From positions 35,250-99,249 of the forward strand of contig JAJEIY010000030.1 in NCBI GenBank assembly GCA_022828085.1: 64,000 nt of DNA. The letters run 5' to 3'. Shown in pieces: positions 8,661 to 17,812 of the stretch (its first letter is position 1; each line of letters opens with the position of its first letter). A model generated the notes under the pieces. It was given only the letters and a program-made list of their open reading frames with translations, searched no databases and was not told the origin of the DNA. This DNA comes from Acidobacteriota bacterium. GTDB taxonomy: Bacteria > Acidobacteriota > Vicinamibacteria > Marinacidobacterales > Marinacidobacteraceae. A program made the position numbers and the translations under genes.

Positions 8661-11600
8661 AGATCGACTTGTCGCTTGCGCGCGCCCTGCTCCTGCTCGC
8701 GGCCGCACCCGCCGCCGGGCAGGGACCGGTCGAGCGCGCCGAGGTGCCCGACGGATTCGAGGTGCCCGCGCAGGTTCTCGGGGACATCGACTTCCGGATG
8801 GTGGGGCCGTCGCGGGGCGGGCGGGTGACCACGGTGACGGGCATTCCCGACCAGCCGTACGTGTTCTACATGGGTTCGACCGGCGGCGGCGTCTGGAAGA
8901 CGGAGAACGCCGGCGTCTCCTGGACCAATCTGAGCGATGACGCGTTCGCCGTCGGCTCCATCGGCGCCGTGGCCGTCGCTCCCTCGGACCCGAACGTCGT
9001 CTACGTGGGGACGGGCTCCGCCGCCCCGCGCGGCAACATCTCCGTGGGCAACGGCGTCTACCGCAGCACCGACGCCGGACGGTCCTGGACCCATGTGGGC
9101 CTCGAGGCCGCCGGACTGATCGGCCGGATCGTGGTGGATCCGGGTAACCCGGATCGCGCCTTCGTGGCGGTCCTCGGTCAGATCTTCGGCCGCTCGCCCG
9201 AGCGGGGCGTCTACCTGACGGAGGACGGAGGGAGCACCTGGACGGCGGTGCTCCAGATCTCCGACGCGACCGGAGCCGTGGAACTCGCGATGAACCCGGC
9301 GAACCCCCGCGAACTCTTCGCCGCCATGTGGCAGGCGGAGCGGAAACCCTGGACGCTCATCGACGGCGGTTCGGAGGGCGGTCTCTACCGGACCCGGGAC
9401 GGCGGGGAGTCGTGGGAACTGGTCGGGGGCGGGCTACCGGAAGCGTCCGAGGAGAACCCGGTCGGAAAGATCGGCGTGTCCATCGCCGCGTCGGACCCGA
9501 GCCGCGTGTACGCGTTCGTGACCGCCGCCGAGGAGCGGGGTGGTCTCTATCGCAGCGATGACGGCGGAGACACCTGGACGCGGGTGAACGGCGAGCGCCG
9601 GCTGCGCGCCCGCGGCTGGTACTACAGCTACGTGATCGCCGATCCCACCGATCCGGACACGGTGTACGTCCTGAACGCGCCCTTCTTCAAGTCCGTGGAC
9701 GGGGGCATGTCCTTCCAGACCGTCCGCGTCCCCCACGGAGACAACCACGACCTGTGGATCAACCCGAACGACCCCCGGATCATGGTGGAGGCGAACGACG
9801 GGGGAGCCACCGTGACCCTCGACGGGGGCGCGAACTGGTCCTCCATCCACAACCAGCCCACCGCCGAGTTCTACCGGCTCACCGTGGACGACGAGTTTCC
9901 CCGGCGGCTCTACGGAGCGCAGCAGGACAACTCGACGATCAGCGTCCCGTCCTGGACCGACAGCGGCCTCTCACCCGAGGCCCACTGGTGGGACGTGGCG
10001 GGCGGCGAGAGCGGGCACATCGCCGTGACCCCCGGTCGGCCCGAACTCACCTACGCGGGGAACTACATCGGCCAGATCGATCGGCAGGACCGCGACGAGG
10101 CGGGCGCCCGCAACGTGATCGTCTATCCGGAAATGGCGGACGGCGTGGCCCCGCGGGACCTCAACTACCGCTTCCAGTGGAACGCTCCCATCGTCGTTTC
10201 CCGGCACGACCCGGAGGTCGTGTTCCACACCTCCAACTACGTCCATCGGACCACCGACGGCGGCCTCTCGTGGGTGACCATCTCGCCCGACCTGACCGTG
10301 GGCGATCCCGAGAAGGGCGCCCGGCCGGGCGGGCCGGTGCAGCACGACCACACCGGCGTCGAGGTCTACGGAACGATCTTCGCGCTCGGAGAGTCGCCGC
10401 GGGTGTCCGGGGTGATCTGGGCGGGCACCGACGACGGGCTGGTCCACCTGACTCGGGACGGTGGAGAATCCTGGACCGAGGTCACGCCGCCGGCAATGCC
10501 GGCGGGCGGCACGGTGAACAGCCTTGACGTTTCCGCCCATCACGACGGAGGCGTCCTCCTCGCCGTGCAGCGGTACCGCGAGAACGACTTCGAGCCCTAC
10601 GTCTTCCGCAGCACGGACTTCGGGGCGACGTGGGCGAGTCTGGGGGCCGACGGCGGAATACCGGCGGGTCATCCCGTCCGGGTGGTCCGGGAGGACCCGG
10701 TCGACTCAGACATCCTCTACGTGGGGACGGAATTCGGGCTCTTCCTGAGCCTGGACGGCGGGGAGCTTTTCGTTCCCTTCGGAGACCTGCCAGCGACGCC
10801 CATCACCGATCTGCAGGTGGCCGGGGACGAACTGCTGGTCGCCACCCAGGGCCGCTCCTTCTGGGTGCTCGACGACCTCACCCCGTTCCGGGCGCTGGCG
10901 GGGCGCTCGTGGGATGTCCCGGCGCTGCTGCCAGCGGGGACGGCCGTGCGGCTGGCCACCGGCGGCAGTCGGCCGTTTCGGGGTCCGGGGGCGCCGGAGA
11001 ACCGTCCGGTCGGAGCTCTCCTCCATTACTTCCTGCCGGAAGATCTCGAGGACGGGGATGAACTGCGGATCACCGTTCGCGACGCGGGCGGCGCGGTGAT
11101 CCGGGAGTTCGTGCGGAAGCCGGCGTCCGGCGCCGAGCCGGAGGAGTCCGAGGACGAGCGTCCGAATCCGGACGCCGTGCTGGAAACCGAGGCCGGGCTC
11201 CAGCGGCTCGCCTGGGACCTCAAGTACCGGCGTCCCGAACTCCTGAAGGGCTCCGTGATGTCCATCTCCTATACCGGCGGAGCGTTCGTGATGCCAGGGG
11301 CCTATAGCGCCTCGCTGTCCTTCCAAAAGGAGGGCGCGGAGGAAGTCCAGGGCGATCCCGTCCGGTTCGAGGTGGTCAAGGACCCCCGGGTGAGCGCCAG
11401 CGACGACGATCTCCGGCAGCAGCACGACCTCGTGCGGCAGGCGCAATCGCTTCTTGAGCGGATGCACGAGCGGATCGGCGCGCTCCGGGACGCGCGCGAC
11501 CAGCTCGAGGCGGTCGAGAAGCGGGCCCGGGAGGCTGACCGCTGGAGCGACGAACTCGAGGAGCAGGCCGAGGCGCTGCGCAAGCGTCTGACCGAGGTCG

Positions 11601-11875
11601 AGGAAGAGCTCATCCAGCCGAAGAACGAGTCCAGTCAGGACCCCATCAACTTCCCTCCGCAGATCGACAACCAGATCGCCTACGTCTACGGCCACGTGGC
11701 CCAGAACTACGGCCGCCCCACCGGCGGCTCTTTCGAGCGCTTCCGGGACTTGGAGGAGGAGGCAAGGCCGATCCTCGAACGGCTGGACTCCCTGCTCGGC
11801 GCCGGGGTCGCCGACCTCAACCGCGCCCTCCAGGAGGCGGGAGTCACGGGCGCGGTGTTGGTCGGACAGCGCTAA
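8657..11875 (+). CDS. Exported Asp-box (BNR/VPS10-like) beta-propeller protein
   Basis: A 1072-residue protein with a short Sec signal peptide (cleavage near AAAGQ, residues 19-23). Through residues 40-750 it repeats Asp-box motifs of the S/T-x-D-G-G-x-S/T-W type, for example STDAGRSW, TEDGGSTW, TRDGGESW, SDDGGDTW and STDFGATW, the mark of sialidase/sortilin-like propellers. The family is large in Acidobacteriota and Gemmatimonadota and is often annotated glycosyl hydrolase, although hydrolase residues are not evident. Residues about 925-985 form a charged coiled coil. The frame begins at ATG 8657, overlapping the RidA stop. Probably periplasmic or surface-exposed; ligand unknown. Confidence 0.85.
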   Translation: MKIDLSLARALLLLAAAPAAGQGPVERAEVPDGFEVPAQVLGDIDFRMVGPSRGGRVTTVTGIPDQPYVFYMGSTGGGVWKTENAGVSWTNLSDDAFAVGSIGAVAVAPSDPNVVYVGTGSAAPRGNISVGNGVYRSTDAGRSWTHVGLEAAGLIGRIVVDPGNPDRAFVAVLGQIFGRSPERGVYLTEDGGSTWTAVLQISDATGAVELAMNPANPRELFAAMWQAERKPWTLIDGGSEGGLYRTRDGGESWELVGGGLPEASEENPVGKIGVSIAASDPSRVYAFVTAAEERGGLYRSDDGGDTWTRVNGERRLRARGWYYSYVIADPTDPDTVYVLNAPFFKSVDGGMSFQTVRVPHGDNHDLWINPNDPRIMVEANDGGATVTLDGGANWSSIHNQPTAEFYRLTVDDEFPRRLYGAQQDNSTISVPSWTDSGLSPEAHWWDVAGGESGHIAVTPGRPELTYAGNYIGQIDRQDRDEAGARNVIVYPEMADGVAPRDLNYRFQWNAPIVVSRHDPEVVFHTSNYVHRTTDGGLSWVTISPDLTVGDPEKGARPGGPVQHDHTGVEVYGTIFALGESPRVSGVIWAGTDDGLVHLTRDGGESWTEVTPPAMPAGGTVNSLDVSAHHDGGVLLAVQRYRENDFEPYVFRSTDFGATWASLGADGGIPAGHPVRVVREDPVDSDILYVGTEFGLFLSLDGGELFVPFGDLPATPITDLQVAGDELLVATQGRSFWVLDDLTPFRALAGRSWDVPALLPAGTAVRLATGGSRPFRGPGAPENRPVGALLHYFLPEDLEDGDELRITVRDAGGAVIREFVRKPASGAEPEESEDERPNPDAVLETEAGLQRLAWDLKYRRPELLKGSVMSISYTGGAFVMPGAYSASLSFQKEGAEEVQGDPVRFEVVKDPRVSASDDDLRQQHDLVRQAQSLLERMHERIGALRDARDQLEAVEKRAREADRWSDELEEQAEALRKRLTEVEEELIQPKNESSQDPINFPPQIDNQIAYVYGHVAQNYGRPTGGSFERFRDLEEEARPILERLDSLLGAGVADLNRALQEAGVTGAVLVGQR

Positions 11876-11894
11876 CCGCCGCGAACGGCGGACA

Positions 11895-11967
11895 CGGCTT
11901 GGAACGCCGACCTCCGGTCGGCACAGCGACGCCGAGCGTCGCGGACGGCGCTCCGCTACCCGCCGTC
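11895..11967 (+). repeat. Modular intergenic hairpin repeat, copy B
   Basis: CGGCTTGGAACGCC is followed by a 7-bp stem with TCC loop (GCCGACC/GGTCGGC, 11906-11922), a 6-bp hairpin (GCGACG/CGTCGC, 11926-11942) and a third 7-bp stem (GACGGCG/CGCCGTC, 11944-11967). The first stem differs from copy A by a compensated base pair. Lies just 3' of the BNR gene. Confidence 0.8.
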
Positions 11968-12012
11968 ACAGCGCGCCGCTGAGGGAACCATCCCCGTCAG
12001 CATCGTGGCGCG

Positions 12013-12078
12013 ACGGCTCGGAGCGCCGACCTCCGGTCGGCATCGCGCGGGAGCGCGAAACCAGCGTCGATGACGCTG
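12013..12078 (+). repeat. Modular intergenic hairpin repeat, copy C
   Basis: CGGCTCGGAGCGCC, then stem GCCGACC/GGTCGGC with TCC loop (12025-12041), stem TCGCGC/GCGCGA with GGGA loop (12043-12058) and stem CAGCGTC/GACGCTG with GAT loop (12062-12078). The remainder of the 11876-12145 gap shows no gene; an unclassified stretch lies at 12079-12145. Confidence 0.8.
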
Positions 12079-12145
12079 CTCTCGCCGCAGGCGAATCGGT
12101 TGCTATCCCTCTTGCGATGAACTGCCCGGTGGTTACTCTCCGGCG

Positions 12146-13312
12146 CTACTCGTCCGCCGGATCCGGGAGATCCTCCAACAGTCCCTCCCGGTACGGGAAG
12201 AGTGCCGGGGTGCCCCCGGTGTGGAGGAAGACGACCGTGTCGGTCGGGCGAAATGCGCCGTTACGCACCATGTCGAACAGACCCGTCATCGCCTTCCCGG
12301 TATAGACCGGATCGAGGAGGATGCCCTCGGTGCGTGCGGTCAGCGCGATGGCCTCCACGACGTCCGCGTTCAGGACTCCGTACGCCTCGCCGAAGTATTC
12401 GTCGAGGAACACCACGTCGGCAGGCTCGATCTCCAGGTCGAGCTGCATCGCTTCGACGGTCTCCCGGGCAATGGCGAGCACGTTCGCCTCACCAGCCGCC
12501 TTGCTGCCACCGGTGCTGATGCCGATGATCCGGACTTCGGGGGCGAGCATCTTCGCCGCGACCACGAGCCCGGCCTGCGTGCTGCCGGAGCCGGAGGCGT
12601 GGACCACGTGGGTGATCGTCACGCCCGCCTCACGCGCCTGTCCGAGCAGTTCCCGGAACCCGTTTGCGTAGGCCACTGCACCCACCGGGAGCACCATGTC
12701 GCCGCCGGTCCGGGAGCCCCCGACCGAAACGACATAGGGCGTCCTTCCGGCTTCCCGCTCCGCGCTGGCGATTTCGGCGACCGTGGCTTCCCGGTCGCCA
12801 TCCGGTTCGATGATCCGCACGTCGGCGCCGAGGATCCGGTCCAGCAGCAGGTTGCCGTCCGCCGGTGCGACGGACTGGTCTTCCCTCCGTTGCAGGACGA
12901 GGATCGGGTCCATGCCCAGCCGGCGGGAACCGGCGGCGGTCATGCGCGCCCAGTTGGACTGCACGCCCGCCCAGGTAACGACGCTGTCGCTCCCCTTGGC
13001 GACCGCGTCGGCGAGGATGAAGTCGAGCTTCCGGGCCTTGTTGCCGCCGAAGGCGAGCCCGGTCTGGTCGTCGCGCTTGACGAACAGGCGGGGCCCCCCG
13101 AGTTCTGCCGCGAGCGTGGGCATCTCCTCGAACGGCGTCGGGAGATGGGCGAGGGGGGCCTGTTCGAAGCGGCTGACGGCCTCGTCGAAGATGGTCATGG
13201 GGTCAGCGACGTCTCCTTCCAGATCTCCGGCGCCCGCGCCGCCGCACGCGGAGAAGGTGGCAATGGCGAGTCCGACACCGGCGACGAGTGCGAAAGAGCG
13301 GAGCGCGGGCAT
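12146..13312 (-). CDS. D-cysteine desulfhydrase / ACC deaminase-like PLP enzyme with lipoprotein signal
   Basis: The 388-residue product is a fold-type II PLP enzyme of the D-cysteine desulfhydrase/ACC deaminase family: VKRDDQTGLAFGGNKARKL with the Schiff-base lysine at K92, WAGVQSNWARMTAAGSRRLG, ASGSGSTQAGL for the phosphate cup, and LHTGGTPALF near the end. Such enzymes break D-cysteine or related D-amino acids to pyruvate, ammonia and a sulfur leaving group. Oddly, the first 23 residues form a lipoprotein signal ending FSAC (Cys23). The ATG at 13312 has a clear GGAGG 7 nt upstream; starting further up at 13345 would bury the signal. The substrate is uncertain. Confidence 0.85.
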   Translation of the reverse strand: MPALRSFALVAGVGLAIATFSACGGAGAGDLEGDVADPMTIFDEAVSRFEQAPLAHLPTPFEEMPTLAAELGGPRLFVKRDDQTGLAFGGNKARKLDFILADAVAKGSDSVVTWAGVQSNWARMTAAGSRRLGMDPILVLQRREDQSVAPADGNLLLDRILGADVRIIEPDGDREATVAEIASAEREAGRTPYVVSVGGSRTGGDMVLPVGAVAYANGFRELLGQAREAGVTITHVVHASGSGSTQAGLVVAAKMLAPEVRIIGISTGGSKAAGEANVLAIARETVEAMQLDLEIEPADVVFLDEYFGEAYGVLNADVVEAIALTARTEGILLDPVYTGKAMTGLFDMVRNGAFRPTDTVVFLHTGGTPALFPYREGLLEDLPDPADE

Positions 13313-13387
13313 GGGCGATCCTCCAGAACCGGCGAGTTTACGCACGGAGGTCCGGTTCAGTGTTCGGTTGGTGGGCCGTTTCTCGGA

Positions 13388-13678
13388 TCAGAGATGCCGG
13401 AGCGCGTCCATCTTCGAGTGCAGGACGCGGACGATCACGACGCCTCCGGTTCCCGTGCCGTAGAAGAGGACGTGGGAGCGGAACTCGTAGCGCCGCAGTC
13501 CGGGGGCCAGGGACTCGGCGGACCGGCCGATCAGCGGGTTCGCCGCGAGCTGCTCGCAGAGCGAGTTGATGCCGTCAAGGTATGCGTGCGCCTGCGCCAA
13601 CCCGAATTGTCGGGCCGTGTAATCGAAGATCTCATCGAGATCTGCAGCCGCCCGGCGTGTCAGCCTATGGATTGCCAT
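13388..13678 (-). CDS. parE: ParE/RelE-family toxin
   Basis: A 96-residue protein with the ParE layout: RRAAADLDEIFDYTARQFG at the N-terminus, GRSAESLAPGLRRYEFRSHVLFY in the core and VRVLHSKMDALRHL at the C-terminus. ParE toxins block DNA gyrase; related RelE toxins cut mRNA. The start at 13678 lies inside the end of the antitoxin gene (14-nt overlap), the usual arrangement for translational coupling. Confidence 0.88.
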   Translation of the reverse strand: MAIHRLTRRAAADLDEIFDYTARQFGLAQAHAYLDGINSLCEQLAANPLIGRSAESLAPGLRRYEFRSHVLFYGTGTGGVVIVRVLHSKMDALRHL

Positions 13679-13922
13679 CCCGCCGGAACCGCGCTTCGGC
13701 TTCTTCCATGATTTGCGGGATGGTGCGGTCGCTGATTCCGCTTTCGAGCCCTTCCTGAATTGCGGCCCGGAGTGCGAAGAACGAATCCTTCCGTTCCCGG
13801 TCGCGCCGGATCAGATCGCGGATGTACTCGCTGTCGTTCGTGAAGTGACCCGCCGTGATTTGGGCCTTGACCCACTGATCCTGCTGGGGCGTCAGGCTGA
13901 TCGTCTTCCGCACCGTGCTCAT
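13665..13922 (-). CDS. parD: ParD-family antitoxin
   Basis: An 85-residue protein starting MSTVRKTISLTPQQDQWV, a ribbon-helix-helix DNA-binding domain (residues 1-45, SEYIRDLIRRDRER as the second helix), then a C-terminal arm that should wrap ParE. I chose the ATG at 13922 because GGGAGGA lies 7 nt upstream; the open frame extends further but without homology. An AT-rich palindrome at 13972-13988 is a likely autoregulatory operator. Confidence 0.88.
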   Translation of the reverse strand: MSTVRKTISLTPQQDQWVKAQITAGHFTNDSEYIRDLIRRDRERKDSFFALRAAIQEGLESGISDRTIPQIMEEAEARFRRDGNP

Positions 13923-13969
13923 GTCGGATTCCTCCCGATAGTGTTGCGTGAATCTTCCTACTGAACAAC

Positions 13970-13988
13970 ATATTATTGCATGAATAAT
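13970..13988 (-). promoter_or_regulatory. Operator/-10 region of parDE
   Basis: ATTATT-GCATG-AATAAT (13972-13988) is a perfect 6-bp inverted repeat in an otherwise GC-rich region. It overlaps a minus-strand -10-like TAATAT (13975-13970), about 48 nt upstream of parD. ParD proteins usually bind such a site and repress their own promoter. Confidence 0.55.
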
Positions 13989-14070
13989 CATCAAACCCGT
14001 GCTTGGCGCAGAGCAGAGCGTGGGGGTTGTTCGGCGCATACCGCTCAGGAAACTCCGGGCGAACCGCGCC

Positions 14071-14250
14071 TAACGGAGTCGGGGGGCTCAAGCCTGGGGC
14101 GATACGGGCGTCGGCGGGCTCAAGCCTGGGGCTACGGGAGCCGGCGGGTCCGAGCTTGGGGCGATACGGGCGTCGGCGGGCCCGAGCCTGGGGCAATAGC
14201 GGCATCGGCCGGTTCAAGCCTGGGGCGATAACGGAGTCGGCGTTCCGAGC
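14071..14250 (+). repeat. 32-bp tandem repeat array, about 5.5 imperfect units
   Basis: Units start near 14071, 14101, 14133, 14163, 14195 and 14227 and are 30-32 bp long, built on GATACGGGCGTCGGCGGG followed by a CAAGCCTGGGGC-type tail. The unit length is not a multiple of three and no gene is supported, so this is non-coding. It fills most of the 372-bp gap between parD (13922) and the carboxylase gene (14295). There are no spacers, so it is not a CRISPR array. Confidence 0.8.
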
Positions 14251-14294
14251 CGTTAAACCCCTCACTAAAATCACGCCGCGTCAGGAAGCACTGT

Positions 14295-15902
14295 TTGGCC
14301 CGGCTCAAGTCCCACATCTCGACGGACTCCGACGAATTCCGGGCCAACGAGGCGCATAACCGCGGGCTCTGCGAGACGCTGCAGGAGCGGCTGGCCGAGG
14401 CCCGTCAAGGGGGAGACGGCCGGGCTCGGGCCCGCCACGCGGAGCAGGGGAAACTCTTGGTCCGGGAACGCATCGAACGGCTCTCCGACCCCGGTTCCCC
14501 GTTCCTCGAAGTCGGTCCGCTCGCCGCGCATGACTGCTACGACGCTCCCACCCCGGCCGCCGGGCTGGTCACCGGGGTGGCCTCGGTTTCGGGACGATTG
14601 GTCATGGTGGTGGCGAACGACGCCACCGTGAAGGGCGGGACCTACTACCCGCTGACCGTCAAGAAGCACCTCCGGGCCCAGGAGATCGCGGCCCGCTGCG
14701 AATTCCCCTGTGTGTACCTCGTGGACAGCGGCGGGGCGTTCCTGCCGCTCCAGGCCGAGGTTTTCCCCGACCGCGACCACTTCGGCCGGATCTTCCGCAA
14801 CCAGGCGGTCATGAGCGCCCGCGGCATCCCGCAACTCGCGGCCGTGATGGGCATGTGCACGGCCGGCGGCGCCTACGTCCCCGCCATGAGCGACGAGGCC
14901 GTCATCGTCGAGGGCACCGGGACCATCTACCTGGGAGGCCCGCCGCTCGTGAAGGCTGCCACCGGCGAGGTGGTGAGTCCCGACGAACTCGGAGGGGCGC
15001 GGATTCACACCGAGCGTTCCGGGGTGGCGGACCACCTCGCGGAGGACGACGCCGCAGCGATCCGGATCCTCCGGGAAGCCGTCGGACGGCTGCCCGCCGG
15101 CAACCGAGATCCCATCCGCGACGCTGACCCCGAGCCGCCCGACTACCCGGAGGAGGAGATCCTCGGCATCTGGCCGCGAGACCGGCGGGTCCGGGTGGAC
15201 ATCCGCGAGACGCTCGCCCGGCTCCTCGACGGGAGCCGGCTCGACGAGTTCAAGGCGCGCTACGGGACCACGCTGGTGACCGGCTTCGGCCGCATCGAGG
15301 GGATCACGGTGGGGATCGTGGCCAGCAACGGGGTCCTTTTCAGCGAAAGTGGCCTGAAGGGCGCGCACTTCGTCCAGCTCTGCGCCCGCGAGGGCCTGCC
15401 GCTGCTGTTCGTCCAGGACATCACCGGGTTCATGGTCGGGGCGCGCTACGAGCAGGGCGGGATCGCCAAGGACGGCGCCAAGATGGTGAACGCCGTGGCC
15501 ACCGCCGAGGTGCCCAAGCTCACCCTGATCGCGGGCGGCAGCTTCGGCGCCGGCAACTACGCCATGTGCGGGCGCGCCTACGATCCGGCCTTCGTCTGGT
15601 CCTGGCCGGCGAGCCGCATTTCGGTGATGGGCGGCGAACAGGCCGCCTCCGTGCTGGTCCAGGTGAAGCGCGATCAGCGCGAGCGCGCCGGCGAGGAACT
15701 GAGCGGCGCCGAAGCCGAGGAAATCGCCACGCCCGTCCGGGAGAAGTACGAGCGCGAGGGGAGCCCGTACTACGCGACCGCCCGTCTCTGGGACGACGGC
15801 ATCGTGGACATGCGGAACACGCGCCGGACGCTCGCGCTGAGCCTGGCGGCCGCCGCGAACGCTCCCGTTGGCAGCTCCGGACACGGCATCTTCCGGATGT
15901 AG
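14295..15902 (+). CDS. Acyl-CoA carboxylase, carboxyltransferase (beta) subunit, methylcrotonyl/geranyl type
   Basis: The 535-residue protein is colinear with the beta subunit of 3-methylcrotonyl-CoA carboxylase: [24 protein letters not shown], then [48 protein letters not shown], and the C-terminal oxyanion region [18 protein letters not shown]. It moves CO2 from carboxybiotin to a branched unsaturated acyl-CoA. Close relatives act on methylcrotonyl-CoA (leucine breakdown) or geranyl-CoA (terpene breakdown). The start is TTG at 14295 with AGGA upstream. It leads a four-gene operon with an AtuA-like gene, a hydratase and the alpha subunit at 18621. Confidence 0.9.
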   Translation: MARLKSHISTDSDEFRANEAHNRGLCETLQERLAEARQGGDGRARARHAEQGKLLVRERIERLSDPGSPFLEVGPLAAHDCYDAPTPAAGLVTGVASVSGRLVMVVANDATVKGGTYYPLTVKKHLRAQEIAARCEFPCVYLVDSGGAFLPLQAEVFPDRDHFGRIFRNQAVMSARGIPQLAAVMGMCTAGGAYVPAMSDEAVIVEGTGTIYLGGPPLVKAATGEVVSPDELGGARIHTERSGVADHLAEDDAAAIRILREAVGRLPAGNRDPIRDADPEPPDYPEEEILGIWPRDRRVRVDIRETLARLLDGSRLDEFKARYGTTLVTGFGRIEGITVGIVASNGVLFSESGLKGAHFVQLCAREGLPLLFVQDITGFMVGARYEQGGIAKDGAKMVNAVATAEVPKLTLIAGGSFGAGNYAMCGRAYDPAFVWSWPASRISVMGGEQAASVLVQVKRDQRERAGEELSGAEAEEIATPVREKYEREGSPYYATARLWDDGIVDMRNTRRTLALSLAAAANAPVGSSGHGIFRM

Positions 15903-15922
15903 GGATCCGGGAGCGCCGCATC

Positions 15923-17812
15923 GTGAAGCGAACCGTCCGGGTCGGAAACGCCGGCGGCTACTGGGGAGACGACCCGCGGGCGCTCGAGTCCCACGTGATG
16001 GGGCCGGAGCCTCCCGACTTCGTCACCGCGGATTTCCTGGCCGAGATCACGATGAGCATTCTGCAGAAGCAGCGCGCCCGCGATCCCGAGGCCGGCTACG
16101 CCCGCGACTTCGTGAGCCAGGTCGCGCCGCTCCTGGGCGCCGTCCGGGAACGCGGGATCACGGTGATCACGAACGCCGGCGGCGTGAATCCCGGGGCCTG
16201 CGCGCAGGCGGTGCTCCGCGCCGCGACGGGGGCGGGCGTCGAGTTGACGGTCGCCGTGGTGGATGGCGATGATCTGATGGGCCGGCTCGACGCGCTTCTG
16301 GACGACGGGGTCGGTTTCGACAACCTGGAAACCGGCGATCCGTTCGCGCCCCGGCGAGGCGACGTCCTGTCGGCGAACGCCTACTTCGGCGCCGAGCCAA
16401 TCGTGCGGGCGCTGGCGCACCGCCCGGACGTCGTGGTCACGGGACGGGTCACGGACACGGGAATCACCCTCGCCCCCATCCGGCACGCCCTCGGCTGGGA
16501 CCCCCACGACTGGGACCGCATCGCGGGCGGCATCGTGGCCGGACACCTCATCGAGTGCGGGGTGCAGGCCACCGGCGGCAACTTCACCGACTGGGAGCGG
16601 GTTCCGGGACTCGGCAACGAGGGCTTCCCGGTCGTCGAGGTCGAGGAAGACGGCGCCTTCGTGCTGACGAAGCAGTCGGGAACCGGGGGGTTGGTCTCCC
16701 CCGCGGTCGTCCGGGAACAACTGCTCTACGAGATGGGCGACCCGGAGCGCTACCTGTGCCCGGATGCGACCGTGGACTTCTCCGGTCTCGCGGTGGCGGC
16801 TGCCGGGGAGGACCGGGTGCGCGTCCGGGGGGCGCGGGGAGGTCCGCCCCCGGGCGACCTGAAGGTGAGCGCGTCGGTCCGGGGCGGTTTCAGCGCCCGC
16901 GGCAGCCTGGTGGTTGGGGGGCCGGATGTCCGGGGCAAGACGGCGGCGCTCGAAACCGCATTCCGGGATCGGCTGCGGGGGGATTGCGAGGCCGCGGGGG
17001 TTCCTTTCGCCGCCGAGTTCCGGGTGGACCTCGCGGGCGCGGACGCCGCACAGCGCGGGCTGGCGGACGCCGCGCGCCTCGATCCGTCCGAGGGGCTCGT
17101 CCGCTTCGCTGCCTGGAGCCCGGTCCGGGAGCCGCTGCACGTCTTCCGAAAGCTGCTTCCCAGTTTCATCCTCAGCGGCCCCCCCGGACTCGCCGTCACC
17201 GGAGGCGCCCCGGCGATCTCCGAAGTGGTCGGCTACTGGCCGGCGCTCGTTCCCCGCGACCGGGTCCCGGCGTCCGTCCGGGTGATCCGGGTCTCCGCGG
17301 GTGGGACCGAAACCGTGGTCGGCGAGGAAAAGGTGCGTTTCGAGGGGCCGACCGCTCCGGCGAACGCGCCGTCGGCGGCCGGCAAGCGCTCGCAGACCGG
17401 CGTCGCGGCATCGGGCCCCCTGATCGAGACACCCCTCGGCTCGGTGGCGCACGCCCGCAGCGGAGACAAGGGGGACGCGGCCAACATCGGGATCGTCGGC
17501 CGGAGCGCCGCCTGCTACGAGTGGCTCCGCGAGCAGTTGACCACGGAGCTCGTCGGGGAGTGGGTGAGGGACGTGGCCCGGGGTCCGATCGTCCGCTACG
17601 AGGTGCCCGGGCTCTGGGCTCTCAACTTCATCCTGGAGCGGGCGCTCGGGGGCGGCGGCACCCGCAGCCTGCTCCTCGACCCGCAGGGCAAGACCCTCGC
17701 GCAGGGGATCCTCCGCCGGCGAGTCCGGATTCCGGCCGCTCTCCTTGCCACGATCCCTCCCGAAAACCGCCCGCTGTCCCCCGGGTTCGCAGCTCCCTTC
17801 TCCGCCTCATGA
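15923..17812 (+). CDS. AtuA-like acyl-CoA pathway protein (DUF1446)
   Basis: A 629-residue cytoplasmic protein of the acyclic terpene utilization AtuA family: RVGNAGGYWGDDP at the N-terminus, ITVITNAGGVNPGACA, VVVTGRVTDTGITLAPIRH, and AGGIVAGHLIECGVQATGGNFTDW split over residues 195-220. A C-terminal domain from about residue 490 has HARSGDKGDAANIGI, typical of the AtuA C-terminal module. AtuA is required for citronellol/geraniol growth in Pseudomonas but its reaction is not established. The start is GTG at 15923 with GGGAG upstream; the longer open frame from 15566 is a shadow of the carboxylase gene. The stop overlaps the hydratase ATG. Confidence 0.85.
   Translation: MKRTVRVGNAGGYWGDDPRALESHVMGPEPPDFVTADFLAEITMSILQKQRARDPEAGYARDFVSQVAPLLGAVRERGITVITNAGGVNPGACAQAVLRAATGAGVELTVAVVDGDDLMGRLDALLDDGVGFDNLETGDPFAPRRGDVLSANAYFGAEPIVRALAHRPDVVVTGRVTDTGITLAPIRHALGWDPHDWDRIAGGIVAGHLIECGVQATGGNFTDWERVPGLGNEGFPVVEVEEDGAFVLTKQSGTGGLVSPAVVREQLLYEMGDPERYLCPDATVDFSGLAVAAAGEDRVRVRGARGGPPPGDLKVSASVRGGFSARGSLVVGGPDVRGKTAALETAFRDRLRGDCEAAGVPFAAEFRVDLAGADAAQRGLADAARLDPSEGLVRFAAWSPVREPLHVFRKLLPSFILSGPPGLAVTGGAPAISEVVGYWPALVPRDRVPASVRVIRVSAGGTETVVGEEKVRFEGPTAPANAPSAAGKRSQTGVAASGPLIETPLGSVAHARSGDKGDAANIGIVGRSAACYEWLREQLTTELVGEWVRDVARGPIVRYEVPGLWALNFILERALGGGGTRSLLLDPQGKTLAQGILRRRVRIPAALLATIPPENRPLSPGFAAPFSAS

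Noticed and set aside
13989..14231. Small open frames across the tandem repeat
   Set aside because: Their sequences are only translations of the repeat. The unit length shifts the frame between units, and no ribosome site is seen.
14071..14250. CRISPR array
   Set aside because: The 32-bp units follow one another without unique spacers and no cas gene is visible.
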